Of a stretch of 64,000 bases of DNA, positions 13,795 to 24,758 are shown piece after piece (the stretch's first letter is position 1; each line of letters opens with the position of its first letter). Source of the stretch: Anseranas semipalmata (lineage: Eukaryota; Chordata; Aves; Anseriformes; Anseranatidae); the NCBI GenBank assembly GCA_013399115.1, contig VXAA01006526.1, positions 72,962-136,961 on the forward strand, in the 5' to 3' direction. The notes below the pieces were generated by a model that saw only the letters and a program-made list of their open reading frames with translations, had not been told where the DNA came from and made no database searches. The position numbers were made by a program, and so were the translations under genes.

Positions 13795-13880
13795 TAAATT
13801 GTTATTCATATTTCAGATGAAAAAATTCAGCCAAGAGTATTAAATGACAGACAGCGAAAGCAAGATAGATTCAAGGCTTG
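13795..13880 (-). mobile_element. Possible MIR-type SINE fragment
   Basis: TTATTCATATTTCAGATGAAAA, then TTCAGCCAAGAGTATTAAATGAC and AGATTCAAGG follow the order of the minus-strand MIR core (attcccattttacagatgaggaa, then gagaggttaagtgac, then ggattcgaa). The match is more diverged than the copy at 10.5 kb. Confidence 0.5.
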
Positions 13881-16800
13881 TGTATGTATAGTAGGCTCAT
13901 GCCTACTATAGCAAGGTGCTCCTGCTCTAGAAATATAAAAAGGAAGTCAACTGAACAGCATGAAAATGGATGTAAACATGGAATTAAAAAGATCAATCTC
14001 CAGAAGTACAGTAGCATTTTTAAGGGAGGGGTGTGTAATTTGAACAAACACAACCGAAGGCAAGAATTAGCACCATATGCATAATCACGTAAATCAGGAT
14101 AAATAAAGTTGGCAGAATTACACACGATGCTTTTTGCTCTGAAGAACAGAGAACTAGATAAACAAGGATGTCTTGAGCTTAGCATGGATTGCTATACTGA
14201 GTGGCAGCACAGCTAGTGCTTTTTAAATGCATTACTTAAGAAAATAATCATGGTACGAGAATCAGTGCTACTGAAACTCTGGCTACAGAGCTCCACTGAT
14301 AGCCATCAACGTATGCAGGTGCAAGGGGAGGCATATTACTCTTAAACAGCTCATTCATTTTAAGTCTCAGTTCATTTGCTACTGAAAATATGAAAGCAGT
14401 ACACTGGAGAGAAAAGCTCTGTTAATATGTGTATCCCAGCTCTCCAACAAGCAGACTTTTTTTGAAAGCTTATTCATGTGGTTGGAAAGGCAGTAAAGTT
14501 TTACTTTGGATTCTTCACTAATATAATATTTTTTTAATGTGCCGGTCCATTTATTCCTCAAAAATGTGTATTTTTATGCAGCTCTTGATCCTGTATTTGA
14601 CCTAACGAATCCAGAAGCATTAGAAAAATGTAAAATGAGATCAGTCATTAATATTAAAATGGAGAGTCCAGCAAATTCAGTGAGAAGCTGACATACTCAA
14701 AAAGGATTCTCTGCCACTGAGGAGGATCTGAGCCTCTCAAACAAAGTATGCCAGGGCTCAGATTACACTAGTAAGTACCATGGTGCTTGGAAGACCTGCA
14801 GAAGACCTGCAAGGAGCAAGAGGTGGTTGTCAGTCCACACCAAGTGTCCCAGTTTTGCTTTGGAATCCCTCTGTGAACCAAGCGCCCACCAGCACCGAGG
14901 TGCATCAGAAGTTAGTGGCTGGAGCATGCTCAGTCTCCTGGATTGCATCCTCCAGCCTAGCTCCTGCCAACTGAAACCCAGTTCACATCCTAGGGAGTCC
15001 ACGCTATTAACCAAAACATAGTAAGGGAGGACAAACAAGATTTGTTTCCATAGTATGCCCTGGACCAGAACTAAAATGCTGGTGTAGGCACACTTGGAGG
15101 GAACTCCAGACATAGCACTGAAGTCAATGGGCTTTAGCAGAGCTAGATGGAGTTCAGACAGTGTGAAAAACTGAAGTGAGAATCAGTCCTGTGAACATAC
15201 AGAACTATAAAACAAAAACAAGCAAGCAAGCAAACAAACAAACAAAAAACAAACAGCCTTTTTTCTGAAGCTATAGATGCATTTTTTTCACTTGGAAGAT
15301 ACAGACGATGGAGAATTAGAAAGATGAAGACTGTCTAGATAGGAACATTATAATGATGTTTCTTCTATGTGGCTGCTGAGAAAAGACTCAAGAAAAGAAA
15401 AAGGTGTGTAAAGCACACATGTTAAGGGAAAAACTCTCGACAGTGACAAATCTGAACTGATTTGGCTTTGGTGAGGTCTCCTCCAGCTCTCACAGAATGA
15501 ATCCTATTCAGGATGACTGTGTTTTCTGCTTTTTATAAGGCATTATCTGAGAAAGTTCTTTTGTTATTCTAGAAAAGTACGGGTTTCACACTCATTAACT
15601 AAATCATTGGGACTTTTTAAGGCTAGAGTTGCCTCTTCAGAAGGAACTGCCTACAGCATTATTAATGCTTTCTTGCAACCTTGTGTCCGTGATAAGAATC
15701 GAGATATTGCTCCTGTGAAGCTAAACCCTGAAACCTAGCTTATGCCTCCTCTAACATCTTCCAGCAGTCGACGACTTCAGGCAATAGGGCAAAAGCCTCC
15801 TTCCAACACAACGGCCTGGGGTCGGTGGAGGCTGGCTCGTTAGAGGAGTTCCCTCTGTGTCTTGCTTCCCTCCACCGTACAATTGTCAGAAATAAAGAGG
15901 AAAAAAAAAAAAAAGGAAAGAAAAGACACAGGAGCACAGAGATAAGAGGCAGAGCTCAGCTTTTCTTTGATCTCATTCTCTGTTGCAGGCAGAGCAGATC
16001 AAAGAGAAGAGGCATAACAGAAAGCACGTGAGAATAGCATGCCTGCAAGAGGTTGTCACACACACTGTCTCGGCTCTACATTTTGGGAATATGGCTACCT
16101 GATGAACACTGACCACATCGTCATGAGAGAGAGCTGCGGCAGGCTGGCAGGACAGGCCTTCATTTCTCTTACCAAATACGAGAAGTTGCAGCAGCCTTGC
16201 CCAGGCAAGCCTTCAGCTACATGGCGTAAACCAAGAGTGAGCAGGACCTCTGCAGCGAGTCTGAGACAGAATTAGTCTCAATTTACTTGAGTGTAATTCA
16301 GTCCAGGCCCATGTTAGGAGGGCTTTGCTGGAATAGAAATATCCAACCACTATACTGGAAAAGCCACTTGTAGCAACAAAACTCCACTTTCGACACAATA
16401 ACTTTTCTCAGGCCTGCCAAATAAAGTAAATTGAAAACGGCAATAGGTATTTTTGCCTGTTTACCTGCAACCACATTGAAGGCTTTTGCTCATGCCAGTC
16501 ACAGATTACACCTCATTCTACCCTTGAATGACACAATTATGCCAGAAAAGTCTGCTGTGCAGGCTTAAGAGGGAAAATGTGGTTCCATTTTATCACATTG
16601 GAGTTTTCTCATTAAACTTATTTGGACTGGGATTAGGCTATTAGAGAAAATTTAACCCCAAATGATTGGAATGGAGAGAAAACCAAATTAAAATATTCTC
16701 ATATGTTACAAAGGAAACAGCCCCCAAAGAAATTATAGAAAATATAAAAATGTATAGCTTTATATGGGGGAAAGAGGTAAAATCATAGAATAATTCAATA

Positions 16801-19800
16801 AGCTATCCCAGTCAACATAGCATGATCTGAAAACAAAAAAATAAAAGACAACTTTTAAAAACATTTGAAGTACTTTCCCTACTCAGATAAGGCTTATTTT
16901 ATTGCTAGGGACTGCACTATTCATATTTAATAATCTACAAGATAGAGTCAATAGGTTTGTTTCAAGGTAGTGTAACTTAGGTTTTAACAAGACACTATTA
17001 CTACATATAAATGAGATTTAAGGTGAAAATGATGTTATCACACCTGAATTAAATGTATATATGGGGTTATATTCAATATATGAGTAATCAATATCGGATT
17101 TCTTTCCATTCTTGCCTCTTAAGTATTTGTGTGACTTCAGAATCATTGATTGTTTACTATTTTGCTATTAATTTAATTAGCTCTTTTTTATTTCTCTTTT
17201 TCCTCAAACTACTGCTTGACTTGAATTTTGTAGCTTTTTATAGATGCTGGGTGCTCTTTAGCACGGGTGATAGACAGTTCGCAGATTGGTGATAAAAAAA
17301 TTAAGGCAATTCTGTAGACATAGACTCAGTGTTCCCTGAAGTCTAAGGGCATTCACTTCTGTTCTGGCCCACAGGGTGGCCAAGAAGTCCAGGTGCGGTC
17401 AGGAGGCCCAAGGGCATGGCTGCATCAGGCATTTGTTGTTTTACTGGCTTGTCCTCCTCCTTCATCATCTGGACCTTTCACTCTCTTTCTCCTCTCTGCC
17501 TTTCTTCCACGCCTCAGTGTCTTCTTTTGATGGTGCCTCTTTTCTGTCTTTCACTTTCTCTGCTCCTCCTAAACTCTTTATCCTTATTTCCTTTAGCCTG
17601 TTTTTATCTCACTCCTCTCCACTTCTCCATAATTGCTCCCATCCCCTCACATTACAGTAATCCTCTCTTAGCTTCACTGTTTCTCCCAGGCTTCCCAAAT
17701 TTGGGATTTTGGCCAATTTCTAATTTAACAATCCTGTCTCCTCACCAATGCATTGGATGATGCATTATGCCTACCCATCAATTCCTAAATTATTCTTGCT
17801 AGTATTTTGCAGTTATCCAGCCTAGACTGGAACAGCCAAAACTGGGACAGAATTACAGATTTACCCTCAAAGGTGGTAAAAGAAGAAACAAACCTGCATG
17901 TTCGTCACTTTTACATTCCTGTAACGCAAGCATGCCTGCTTTACCTCTTATCTTTATCCTACCCCTTGCCTTTATTCCTGGTTTGCTATCATCATGTTAA
18001 GGCAAATCAGATCCAACATTTCTCTTCCTCTCGCATCTAGCCTGTCAATATACGGATAGGCCTCAACTTCAATTTCTTCTGTTCAGCAAATGTAACACAA
18101 AACTGAATGGCTTATGTCCAGCTTGTGGAACTGCAGAGCACTCACAGCTAATGCTTGACATCCAGGTGATGTAGAAGACTAGAGCGGAACAAAAAAATGG
18201 GTCAGGCACAGGAGTCACCTCTCCTGGGTCTCTACTTTCAAGGTCACACCAAAATAGCAGGAAAAGCCAATAATTTTATTCACATTCCAGCTCTGTATCT
18301 GGCAATAATCCATGGTCTGGCAATTGGTCAACGGGGTCACTATCTTCTTCTGTGTTGCCAATGCTGGTTTCTTGTATTTGGACACCAGACCCATGGAGTC
18401 CATAGGCTGGGCTCCCAGATATTGTGTACTGCTCTAGGACTTCAGGGTGCTTAACATTCTTGAAAAATCAGTCCCATAACATAATGAATTGAACATGAAG
18501 CTAAAGCATCTTCTGGGTGGACAAGTTAATCCTTACTACTATCAAAATGAAAAATACTGCTAACTGAGATAACGTATTGGTCAAAAAGTTAAAAAAAAAA
18601 AAAGCGGAGCTGGAAAGAAATAAATCCAAGCTGCAGAACTTTTCTGTATTATGGAGCTGTTTAGACACTGTTGATTTTTCATAGAGTATAAACTAGCAGC
18701 CCTTTTGGCTTTGAAATGTTTTAAGTAGCTTTTTATATGACAGTACCATGAGATATTCATTTGTCTGCAGCAGGCTGAAGGAAGGAATGACTGGATCTCC
18801 CAGACAGGAAGATATAAACAGACCTTGAAGAGGTCAGATGAATTCATGTTTCATAACAGCCTGAAGGGAGCAGTTGCAGAGAGGTTAAAGCTAGTTAAGC
18901 GTTTTTCCCTATGGATCCAGAAACAGACATTTAAGCCTCACGCCAGACTTGTGTCAAAAGTTTCCCTAATCAACCCAGATGTAAATGGCTATTTAGTTCT
19001 TTAGATCGGGAAGTCAGAGGCAGGTGGACACAGCACTAGTTATATAGCTGCTTGTGTGCTGTTGTCGACAGAAAGCTGACTTACTGGTCTCATAGGCCTG
19101 TGTTGATATTTGGCCCTTAACCGAAAAGAGAAAACCAACAACTCCGAAGCACTGATGTTATTAGTCAGACCCCTGTGGGACTACTCAGCTTATCCACAAG
19201 GGTGTCTTAGCAACTTAAAGGGCATATGATGTTCTAGAGTCCAATCAGTATCTCTCATGGGTACAGAGTGTTTCTCTGGTGCATATTTTAATCAGTCCAG
19301 GCCAACAAGTGATGAAATAATATATCTTTATAGAATTTATTGCAGGTTGGAAGAGAAAGGACAGTCAACAGTCAGACTGCCAATACTCATAACAAATCAA
19401 ATCCACATTTTGGCTTAACATTTTAAAATATTTACGAATACTAGTTTTCTGTCTCAACTCTATAAGAGGTTTCTAAAGAGCAAGAAAAAACTAAATTATC
19501 TTATAATGCCAGCAAACAATTGCAACAAATCTTGTCTTTCATAAATATACTCGTTTTGTTTCCTGGGACTGCTTCAGAGTTTTTCCAACATAGAGGTTTT
19601 AGCCATGAAGCAGAAAATACAGACTATTTTGTGGTGGGAAACATGCTAAAGGCAAGCAGCTGTGGCAATTTTAGACTATTTTCAAACACAGTCATCTTGC
19701 TGCTGTATGTGCAGTTCAACACATTTGACAATTTAAAATTCCCTGCTCAACTGAGTATGCAATTTGTTTCCTTCCCAGCAGTAGCACAATGCATTGGAAA

Positions 19801-20820
19801 CCACCTATTGCATTGCATCCAATACAAAGTGATACCAAAGACTCAGGATGGGAGAAGAAATGAATTCCTTCTTAGGCAAATCCCTCCTGAAAGTCATAGG
19901 TCATCTAACCAAGCCTGCTAATTATTACCTCCGCTTGATTTTCACTTTGATAATGCATATGCTGTTCAAACTATTGCCAAGTTCAGTAGCAGCACAGTGG
20001 CTGATAAACTTGTAAATGTGTGCACCAAATTTGGGAAAAAAAATAGATAGTTTCATTGATAAGTCCCCTGCATCTGCAGTCCTTATGTTTGTGTTAAAAC
20101 TGGACTTCAGGCTAAAAGATGAGCATGAAAGGAAATAATTATAAATTATCTGCATAAAATCTGCAACAAATTACCTATAAAACTATAACTATCTAAACAG
20201 GATGACATTTACTTTATAGGTTCATGACTTCCTTTCTTTAAAGTTAGCTAAGAAGAGAGTAAAGTAATTACAGTTCCCTTTTGATTGATTAAACATGACA
20301 TATATGCTAATATGAAAGTAACTTCTGTCCTTTGTTACCCAAGCTTCTGGTTTAAAGCAATTTTGAAGATAACAGATATAATCTCATCAGTGCTGCCATT
20401 TCTAACGTATATGCCAAGAATGTAATTCCTCTGCCTTTTTTCTCCAGCAGAGAAAGCATATTTTATCCTTCATGTTTTAAATTTTGGATACAGAAGTCAG
20501 ATGATATTACAACCATAAATCCGCTGTTTCTTTGCCATTATATGTCAGGAAATGTCTGTGCCACCAGTAGAATAAATAGTGCTGCCTTTTCACAAAGGTT
20601 GTCCCACTGATTTGAGGGAGATTATTTGATTGAATAAGGCTGATGTGAAATAGCCCAGCAGGGAAAAAAGAAACACCTGCTAAGTTTCACTTGGAAGCAC
20701 TCTACACTGCGTAACTGTGTCCATCAGCTTCACCTTCGCGTAGATCTGGCTCCTGCATCAGGAAACGCTTTCTGCAACTGAGGCTTGTGGGACTGAACCT
20801 CCATAAAGTTTTTCCCCCCT
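13881..20820. other. Non-coding unique DNA, no gene seen
   Basis: No coding signal is recognised. Content noted: a 10-bp perfect hairpin at 13887-13910; the duplicated AGAAGACCTGC near 14791; a possible half of the palindromic amniote repeat at 15115-15140 (ACTGAAGTCAATGGGCTTT); the CAAG/CAAA microsatellite at 15210-15255; and a pyrimidine-rich plus strand at about 17440-17700. The 18.2-19.3 kb part has no feature I can name. Confidence 0.65.
15210..15255. repeat. (AAGC)n(AAAC)n microsatellite
   Basis: AAGC units pass into AAAC units, seen directly. Confidence 0.9.
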
Positions 20821-20821
20821 T

Positions 20822-21110
20822 TTCTCAGCCATCATCTAATTCTTCTCCTCTAGACACTCTAAGTTGTTTCACTTCAATATCAGCATAACACTTATATTTA
20901 TAGAGTGTGGATGTGTCCCCTCTTTGCCACCTCTCCTGTAAATGATACAGATTCAATTCCCCAAATTCTTGGAGGCTCTCCTTACACGATAGATCCTCAG
21001 CTCTCAAATCATCTGCTTGTGTCCCTTCTTCTTATTTTCTACCTCCATCCTGCCTTTTCTGCAATTTTAGAGACCAAAACAGAGAATGACATTCTAGCTG
21101 TTGTCACTCT
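20822..21110 (-). mobile_element. CR1-clade LINE, ORF2 3' part, degraded
   Basis: The minus strand translates to pieces with the conserved order of the C-terminal part of CR1-clade ORF2. First comes EVENKKKGHKQMI (family pattern RVQRRATKMI), then after a frame change SLQEFGELNLYHLQERWQRGD (family pattern RLRELGLFSLEKRRLRGD), then STLYKYK (family ITLYKYLK). This is the region just downstream of the reverse-transcriptase core. Stops and a frameshift show it is dead. The nearest open frame is 60 codons (20825-21007, minus). The ends are approximate, and the 5' side fades near 21110-21160. No catalytic RT motif is present. Confidence 0.82.
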
Positions 21111-21230
21111 AATCCCGAATAAAAATGCACTCTCTCAACTTGTAGGAGACATCCCAAAAATACATTCACCAAAGAGATGTGCGTGTGTTTTTTTTTTCCC
21201 AACACTGCATCATATTACATACTTAAATTA

Positions 21231-21310
21231 AACCCAGTGGACCAAATTCCTCCTTGGATTAAGTTTAGCAATGTCTGTGGAGTCCAGTGAGAGAGAATTT
21301 GCACCAATAG
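21231..21310. repeat. Possible copy of the palindromic amniote repeat
   Basis: The stretch starts with GGACCAAATTCCTCC, has TCTGTGGAGTCCAGTG in the middle and ends with GAGAATTTGCACC. The outer pair CAAATTC and GAATTTG is inverted. This resembles the layout of the palindromic sauropsid repeat seen better at 5186 and 45625, but divergence is high. Confidence 0.35.
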
Positions 21311-23265
21311 TTATTAATATTTCCCTCAATGAAGCAATGTTCTTTTACTGAATATTAATATTTTCCTGCAGCTTATTAACTGCAAGCAGAAACTTGGGAG
21401 GAATGCAGCCCCACTGTTTAGATTCCCGAAGTCTCCAAACAAACAAACAAGCACCTTTCTGGCCAAAGTCCTTCCCATTTCTGTCCTCACATCCCCCTAC
21501 CACGAAGATGCCTGGCACTCAGGCTAATTCCCGATCTGCAGCAGAGCACTGCTAACACGCAGGGAAAAAGGATTCTTTAATCCTGTTGGTTTTGGAGATG
21601 ATGACCAGGAAAAGTACAAAAAGATGTCAGAGATTATTTTCTGTCTTGGATCACAAGCGAACTGTGACATAGGTGAAAAAGGCAGCTGGGAGGGCAGCGT
21701 GGTCTGGGGCAGGGGAAAAGGGCTGTGTCCCCCTGCCTCCAGCAGCCGCCTGGGCACGGGGGCTCTCAGCGGGCAGCAGCTCCGCATTGCTGCCGGAGAC
21801 ACTCTAGTGCGTAGCTACTCTCTCAGTTACCTCAGCAGATTAAAACTATCTCATTTTTTATGATATTTATAAATCTACACGAATGGGGACTAGACTCAAG
21901 CACTGCCCTACGTGAGAGATTCCATAAACACCGTTATGGAAGTACCAGCCCAGCTTGCACTATTTCAGGAGCTCTCTTTTTGGCTCCCTCCCTCTGTATT
22001 GCCAGTTCCCTTTGCTGTCTTTCTTTGCTAGTGCTGCTAGTATTGCCATGGTTTTGTGCTTGGTGTGTTATACGGGGAAGGTATAACCAAGACGCAGGCT
22101 AACATCACTGCCCGGAGGACTGCAAACTACTGAAAAAGGCTTCCAAGGAATAAAAGCCCATGTTTGAAGTAGAGACTTGTTACTGGAGGGGGAGAAAAGA
22201 GGTTGATTAAAAAGCTAAAAAGTCTTTCAGTTTCTACCCCCCCCCCNNNNNNNNNNNNNNNNNNNNNNNNNNNNNNNNNNNNNNNNNNNNNNCCCCAATT
22301 ATTTCCTAAGGTACAAGCACAAATCACTTAAAAGAAATTAATGTTAACCAAACTGCAATATTCACAGGGCACTGCCTTAGGTCAATAGACCTAAGGTGAA
22401 AGCTTTCATAAATAAGAAGAATTCAATTTTCTCCTTTTAGATGATCTACTTTATATAAACCTTAAGATCTGGAACACTTATAAATGGCACTATAGTGACA
22501 GTGCCACAGAAATCCAGGGGTGGATCCCTGACTTTTGTACAGTATTGCATCACCTCAGTTTTTTCTTGGCACAATGCTAATTTACACTAGTTAAAGATCC
22601 AGACCAGAACAGTTTTCAGGAGGAGATGACTGATTCATGAAGTCTAAATGACTGAATACAGAAGTAACTCATTAGTTCCATGCTGTATATGAAAGCTTGA
22701 CCAGAGATGACTGCAAAGGACTGCATATGTAGGCTAAAAAAAAAAACAAACCCAAAGACAGAATAAAATTTAGGAAAGCTCATTGCTAATTTGCTTTGAG
22801 TTTAATAGTAGATTTGCAACTTAATTTATTTTGGCATGACTTTAAGCAATGCAAGAGAAAGAAATGGAACTGAAGCAGTCTAGCACTGGCTATGTGTCTT
22901 GGGTTTCTGGAAGAAATAAATTTTATACTGAGTTTACTTTGCTTATATATTGTCCAAATAAACTGCCTCTGTCGCATATGCTTGTTTTCAGTTAAGCTCA
23001 TCTCTACTCTGATGTAGAAAACGTCTGTTTTCTATGCTCCTATTTTGGGTTTAGCTGCATCTCCTTTTGACCATTAGTAACATGGAGAAAGTCCTGCTTA
23101 AGATAAAATCCATAGGCAAAAAAAGACATGGTATATCCTGCGTGAGTTTATTTTGGTTCCAACAGTACAAATCTCTGCTTCCTCAGTCTACTTTTAAATT
23201 AATATCAGTACTTTAAATCCAAAGTCTTCATTATTACATGATTTACTTCATGCTTGCTTCTGCTT
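21311..23265. other. Non-coding DNA containing an assembly gap
   Basis: No gene is supported. It contains (AAAC)n near 21440, a GC-richer pocket at about 21690-21800, the gap listed separately and a perfect 9-bp hairpin at 22375-22396 (CCTTAGGTC, loop AATA, GACCTAAGG). The minus-strand frame across the gap is an artefact of reading through N. Confidence 0.65.
22247..22292. other. Assembly gap (46 N) inside a poly-C tract
   Basis: Forty-six N are flanked by ten C on the left and four C on the right. The true sequence is probably a C homopolymer or C-rich repeat that sequencing could not cross. Confidence 0.95.
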
Positions 23266-23327
23266 CTGTTTGTGTCTGTTCTTCTACCAGAAGTCTGTTG
23301 TTCTACCAGAAGAACAGACACAAACAG
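23266..23327. repeat. Perfect 20-bp inverted repeat (hairpin)
   Basis: The left arm 23266-23285 (CTGTTTGTGTCTGTTCTTCT) is exactly reverse-complementary to the right arm 23308-23327, with a 22-base loop. The loop and arm ends also contain TTCTACCAGAAG twice as a direct repeat. Such a perfect stem is very unlikely by chance in 64 kb. It may come from template switching during replication. It has the size of a small precursor hairpin, but nothing else suggests it is a gene. Confidence 0.9.
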
Positions 23328-23699
23328 GGATGTCCATTTTTTCCACTACTTTTTCCCTGACAGTGCCCAATGGCACGTGCACAGGAGGATAGTGCAGAAG
23401 ACAGCACGATTGTAGAATGATCTTTCCTTGCTATAAGTTCTGCAGGCTTCTGGAAATCATTGAGTGATTTATTGAACAGATTGCTTAGGTCCTTCCTTCC
23501 CCATCCAGGTCTGCATTGGTGAAACACTGCTTAACCCCGTTTCCAAATTGTTCATTAAGAGCACCCGCAAAAGGACTTAAGCAGTAACTGACAGTGCAGT
23601 ACTTGCAGACCTTGCGTAGATGGGTTGCTAGTGTCTGATATTTGAAATAATTTTACTCCTTTTTTTTTTTTAATCTGGCCACTTCTCAATAGTCTCTTT

Positions 23700-24310
23700 T
23701 CAGAACATTGTCAAAGGTGTTTTAAATTATTTTTTCTTTGTGAGCAATGTGCCTGAAAAGCTCTAATAGATTAGTGAGGCATGTTTTTCTTTGCTAGATA
23801 GACACTGTCTTTATTCTATTATGATTTTCATTTATTTATTTTTGTTTCACAATACCCTTGATATTAAGAAAAGAAATTGGTGTTCAATTCCCAGGATCAT
23901 CTATAGCTCTCTTATTAAAGATAGTCACTGGTGATCAGGCACAGTAGTGGATTTTAATGAGTCTGAATTTTAGGGTTTTTAGCAGTTCAACCATTTTATT
24001 CTTAAGCTCCTTTGGAACCCTTGGAAATATATTATCCTATTTTAATAACTGGTTATTCTCTAATTTTTTCCTTCTGTTCCAGTATGTCCTCTGTTGATAT
24101 TGCAGCATCTGACAGTACCTCATCTTTATTTCCAGAAAAGAGCAGATATGTCACCCAGCATCCTCCGTGGTGAAGACAAAGGCAAAGAAATCATTTAATT
24201 TCTCTGCAATGTCTCTATATTCCTTAATTGCTCCCATTAATCCCTGGTAGTCCAACAGACACACACATTTTTGCAACAACTTTCTGGGCAATCTATCAAA
24301 TAACACTAAA
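23700..24310 (-). mobile_element. L3/CR1-like LINE, ORF2 linker and RT start, degraded
   Basis: The minus strand carries an open stretch, 24154-24306, whose translation contains GAIKEYRDIAEKLNDFFAF followed by VFTTED. This is the characteristic linker between endonuclease and reverse transcriptase in CR1/L3-clade ORF2 (pattern EKLNDFFASVFT). Downstream on the same strand, with frame changes and deletions, come a PRVPKELK-like piece, DDPGN (family NPGNYRP), CLTNLLELF (family CLTNLIAFF), and an FKKAFD-like remnant near 23720. Order and strand agree, so this is one LINE copy decayed in place. The 3' end of the element is not recognised. It carries no intact domain and is certainly inactive. Confidence 0.85.
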
Positions 24311-24524
24311 ATATTGCTTTAGGTAAGATACACATTATGATTTGACATATGTTTTCACATTTTTCATAAGTAACTCAATGCAATCTAGGTAAATCATTTT
24401 GCACAGACAGTCTATATGTTATATTTAAGTTGGTCTGAAAGTAGAGTAGTCCAATTGTCTCTTGTCACAATTGCTTCTATATACTCCTGCTATTAATAAT
24501 GCCTAACATTTCTCAATTGGTTAT

Positions 24525-24758
24525 TTCAAAGCTTTTTACAGATGTGGATAGACATTATTATTTCCAGTTTTAGAGAAAGGAAAATGAGATTACGTTTGAA
24601 TGATATGCAGAAGACCCTGGAGTTGCTTACAACTTGGGTGAGAACCCTTCCACAAATCCTTGTCCTGTTGATATCTCCAAGAGAGCTCTCAGTGCCTTCG
24701 CTAGACCTACAAGTTCATCATTATCTCCCAGCCCCCAGTCCTAGGCCATGCTTTCTTA
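24525..24758 (-). mobile_element. MIR-type SINE, nearly full length
   Basis: The plus strand shows the reverse of a tRNA-derived SINE in order: AAGCTTTTTACAGATG, ATTATTATTTCCAGTTTTAGAG, GGAAAATGAGATTA, then a stretch equivalent to the 'gacttgcccaagg' core, and at the far end CCCCCAGTCCTAGGCCATGC, which corresponds to the tRNA-related head (ctagaccatgct in sauropsid copies). About 230 bases are recognisable, close to the usual length. It starts about 215 bases beyond the LINE remnant at 23700-24310 and lies in the same orientation. The 76-codon frame inside it is chance. Confidence 0.7.

Noticed and set aside
13887..13910. 10-bp hairpin TATAGTAGGC/GCCTACTATA
   Set aside because: A 10-bp stem with a short loop is expected about once by chance in a window of this size.
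16781..16800. AATCATAGAATAATTC resembling a CR1 3' terminus
   Set aside because: Only this short stretch matches, and the adjoining sequence does not continue into CR1.
22127..22327. Open frame crossing the first gap
   Set aside because: The frame is carried through N, so its continuity is unknown. The same applies to the frame at 55566-55811.
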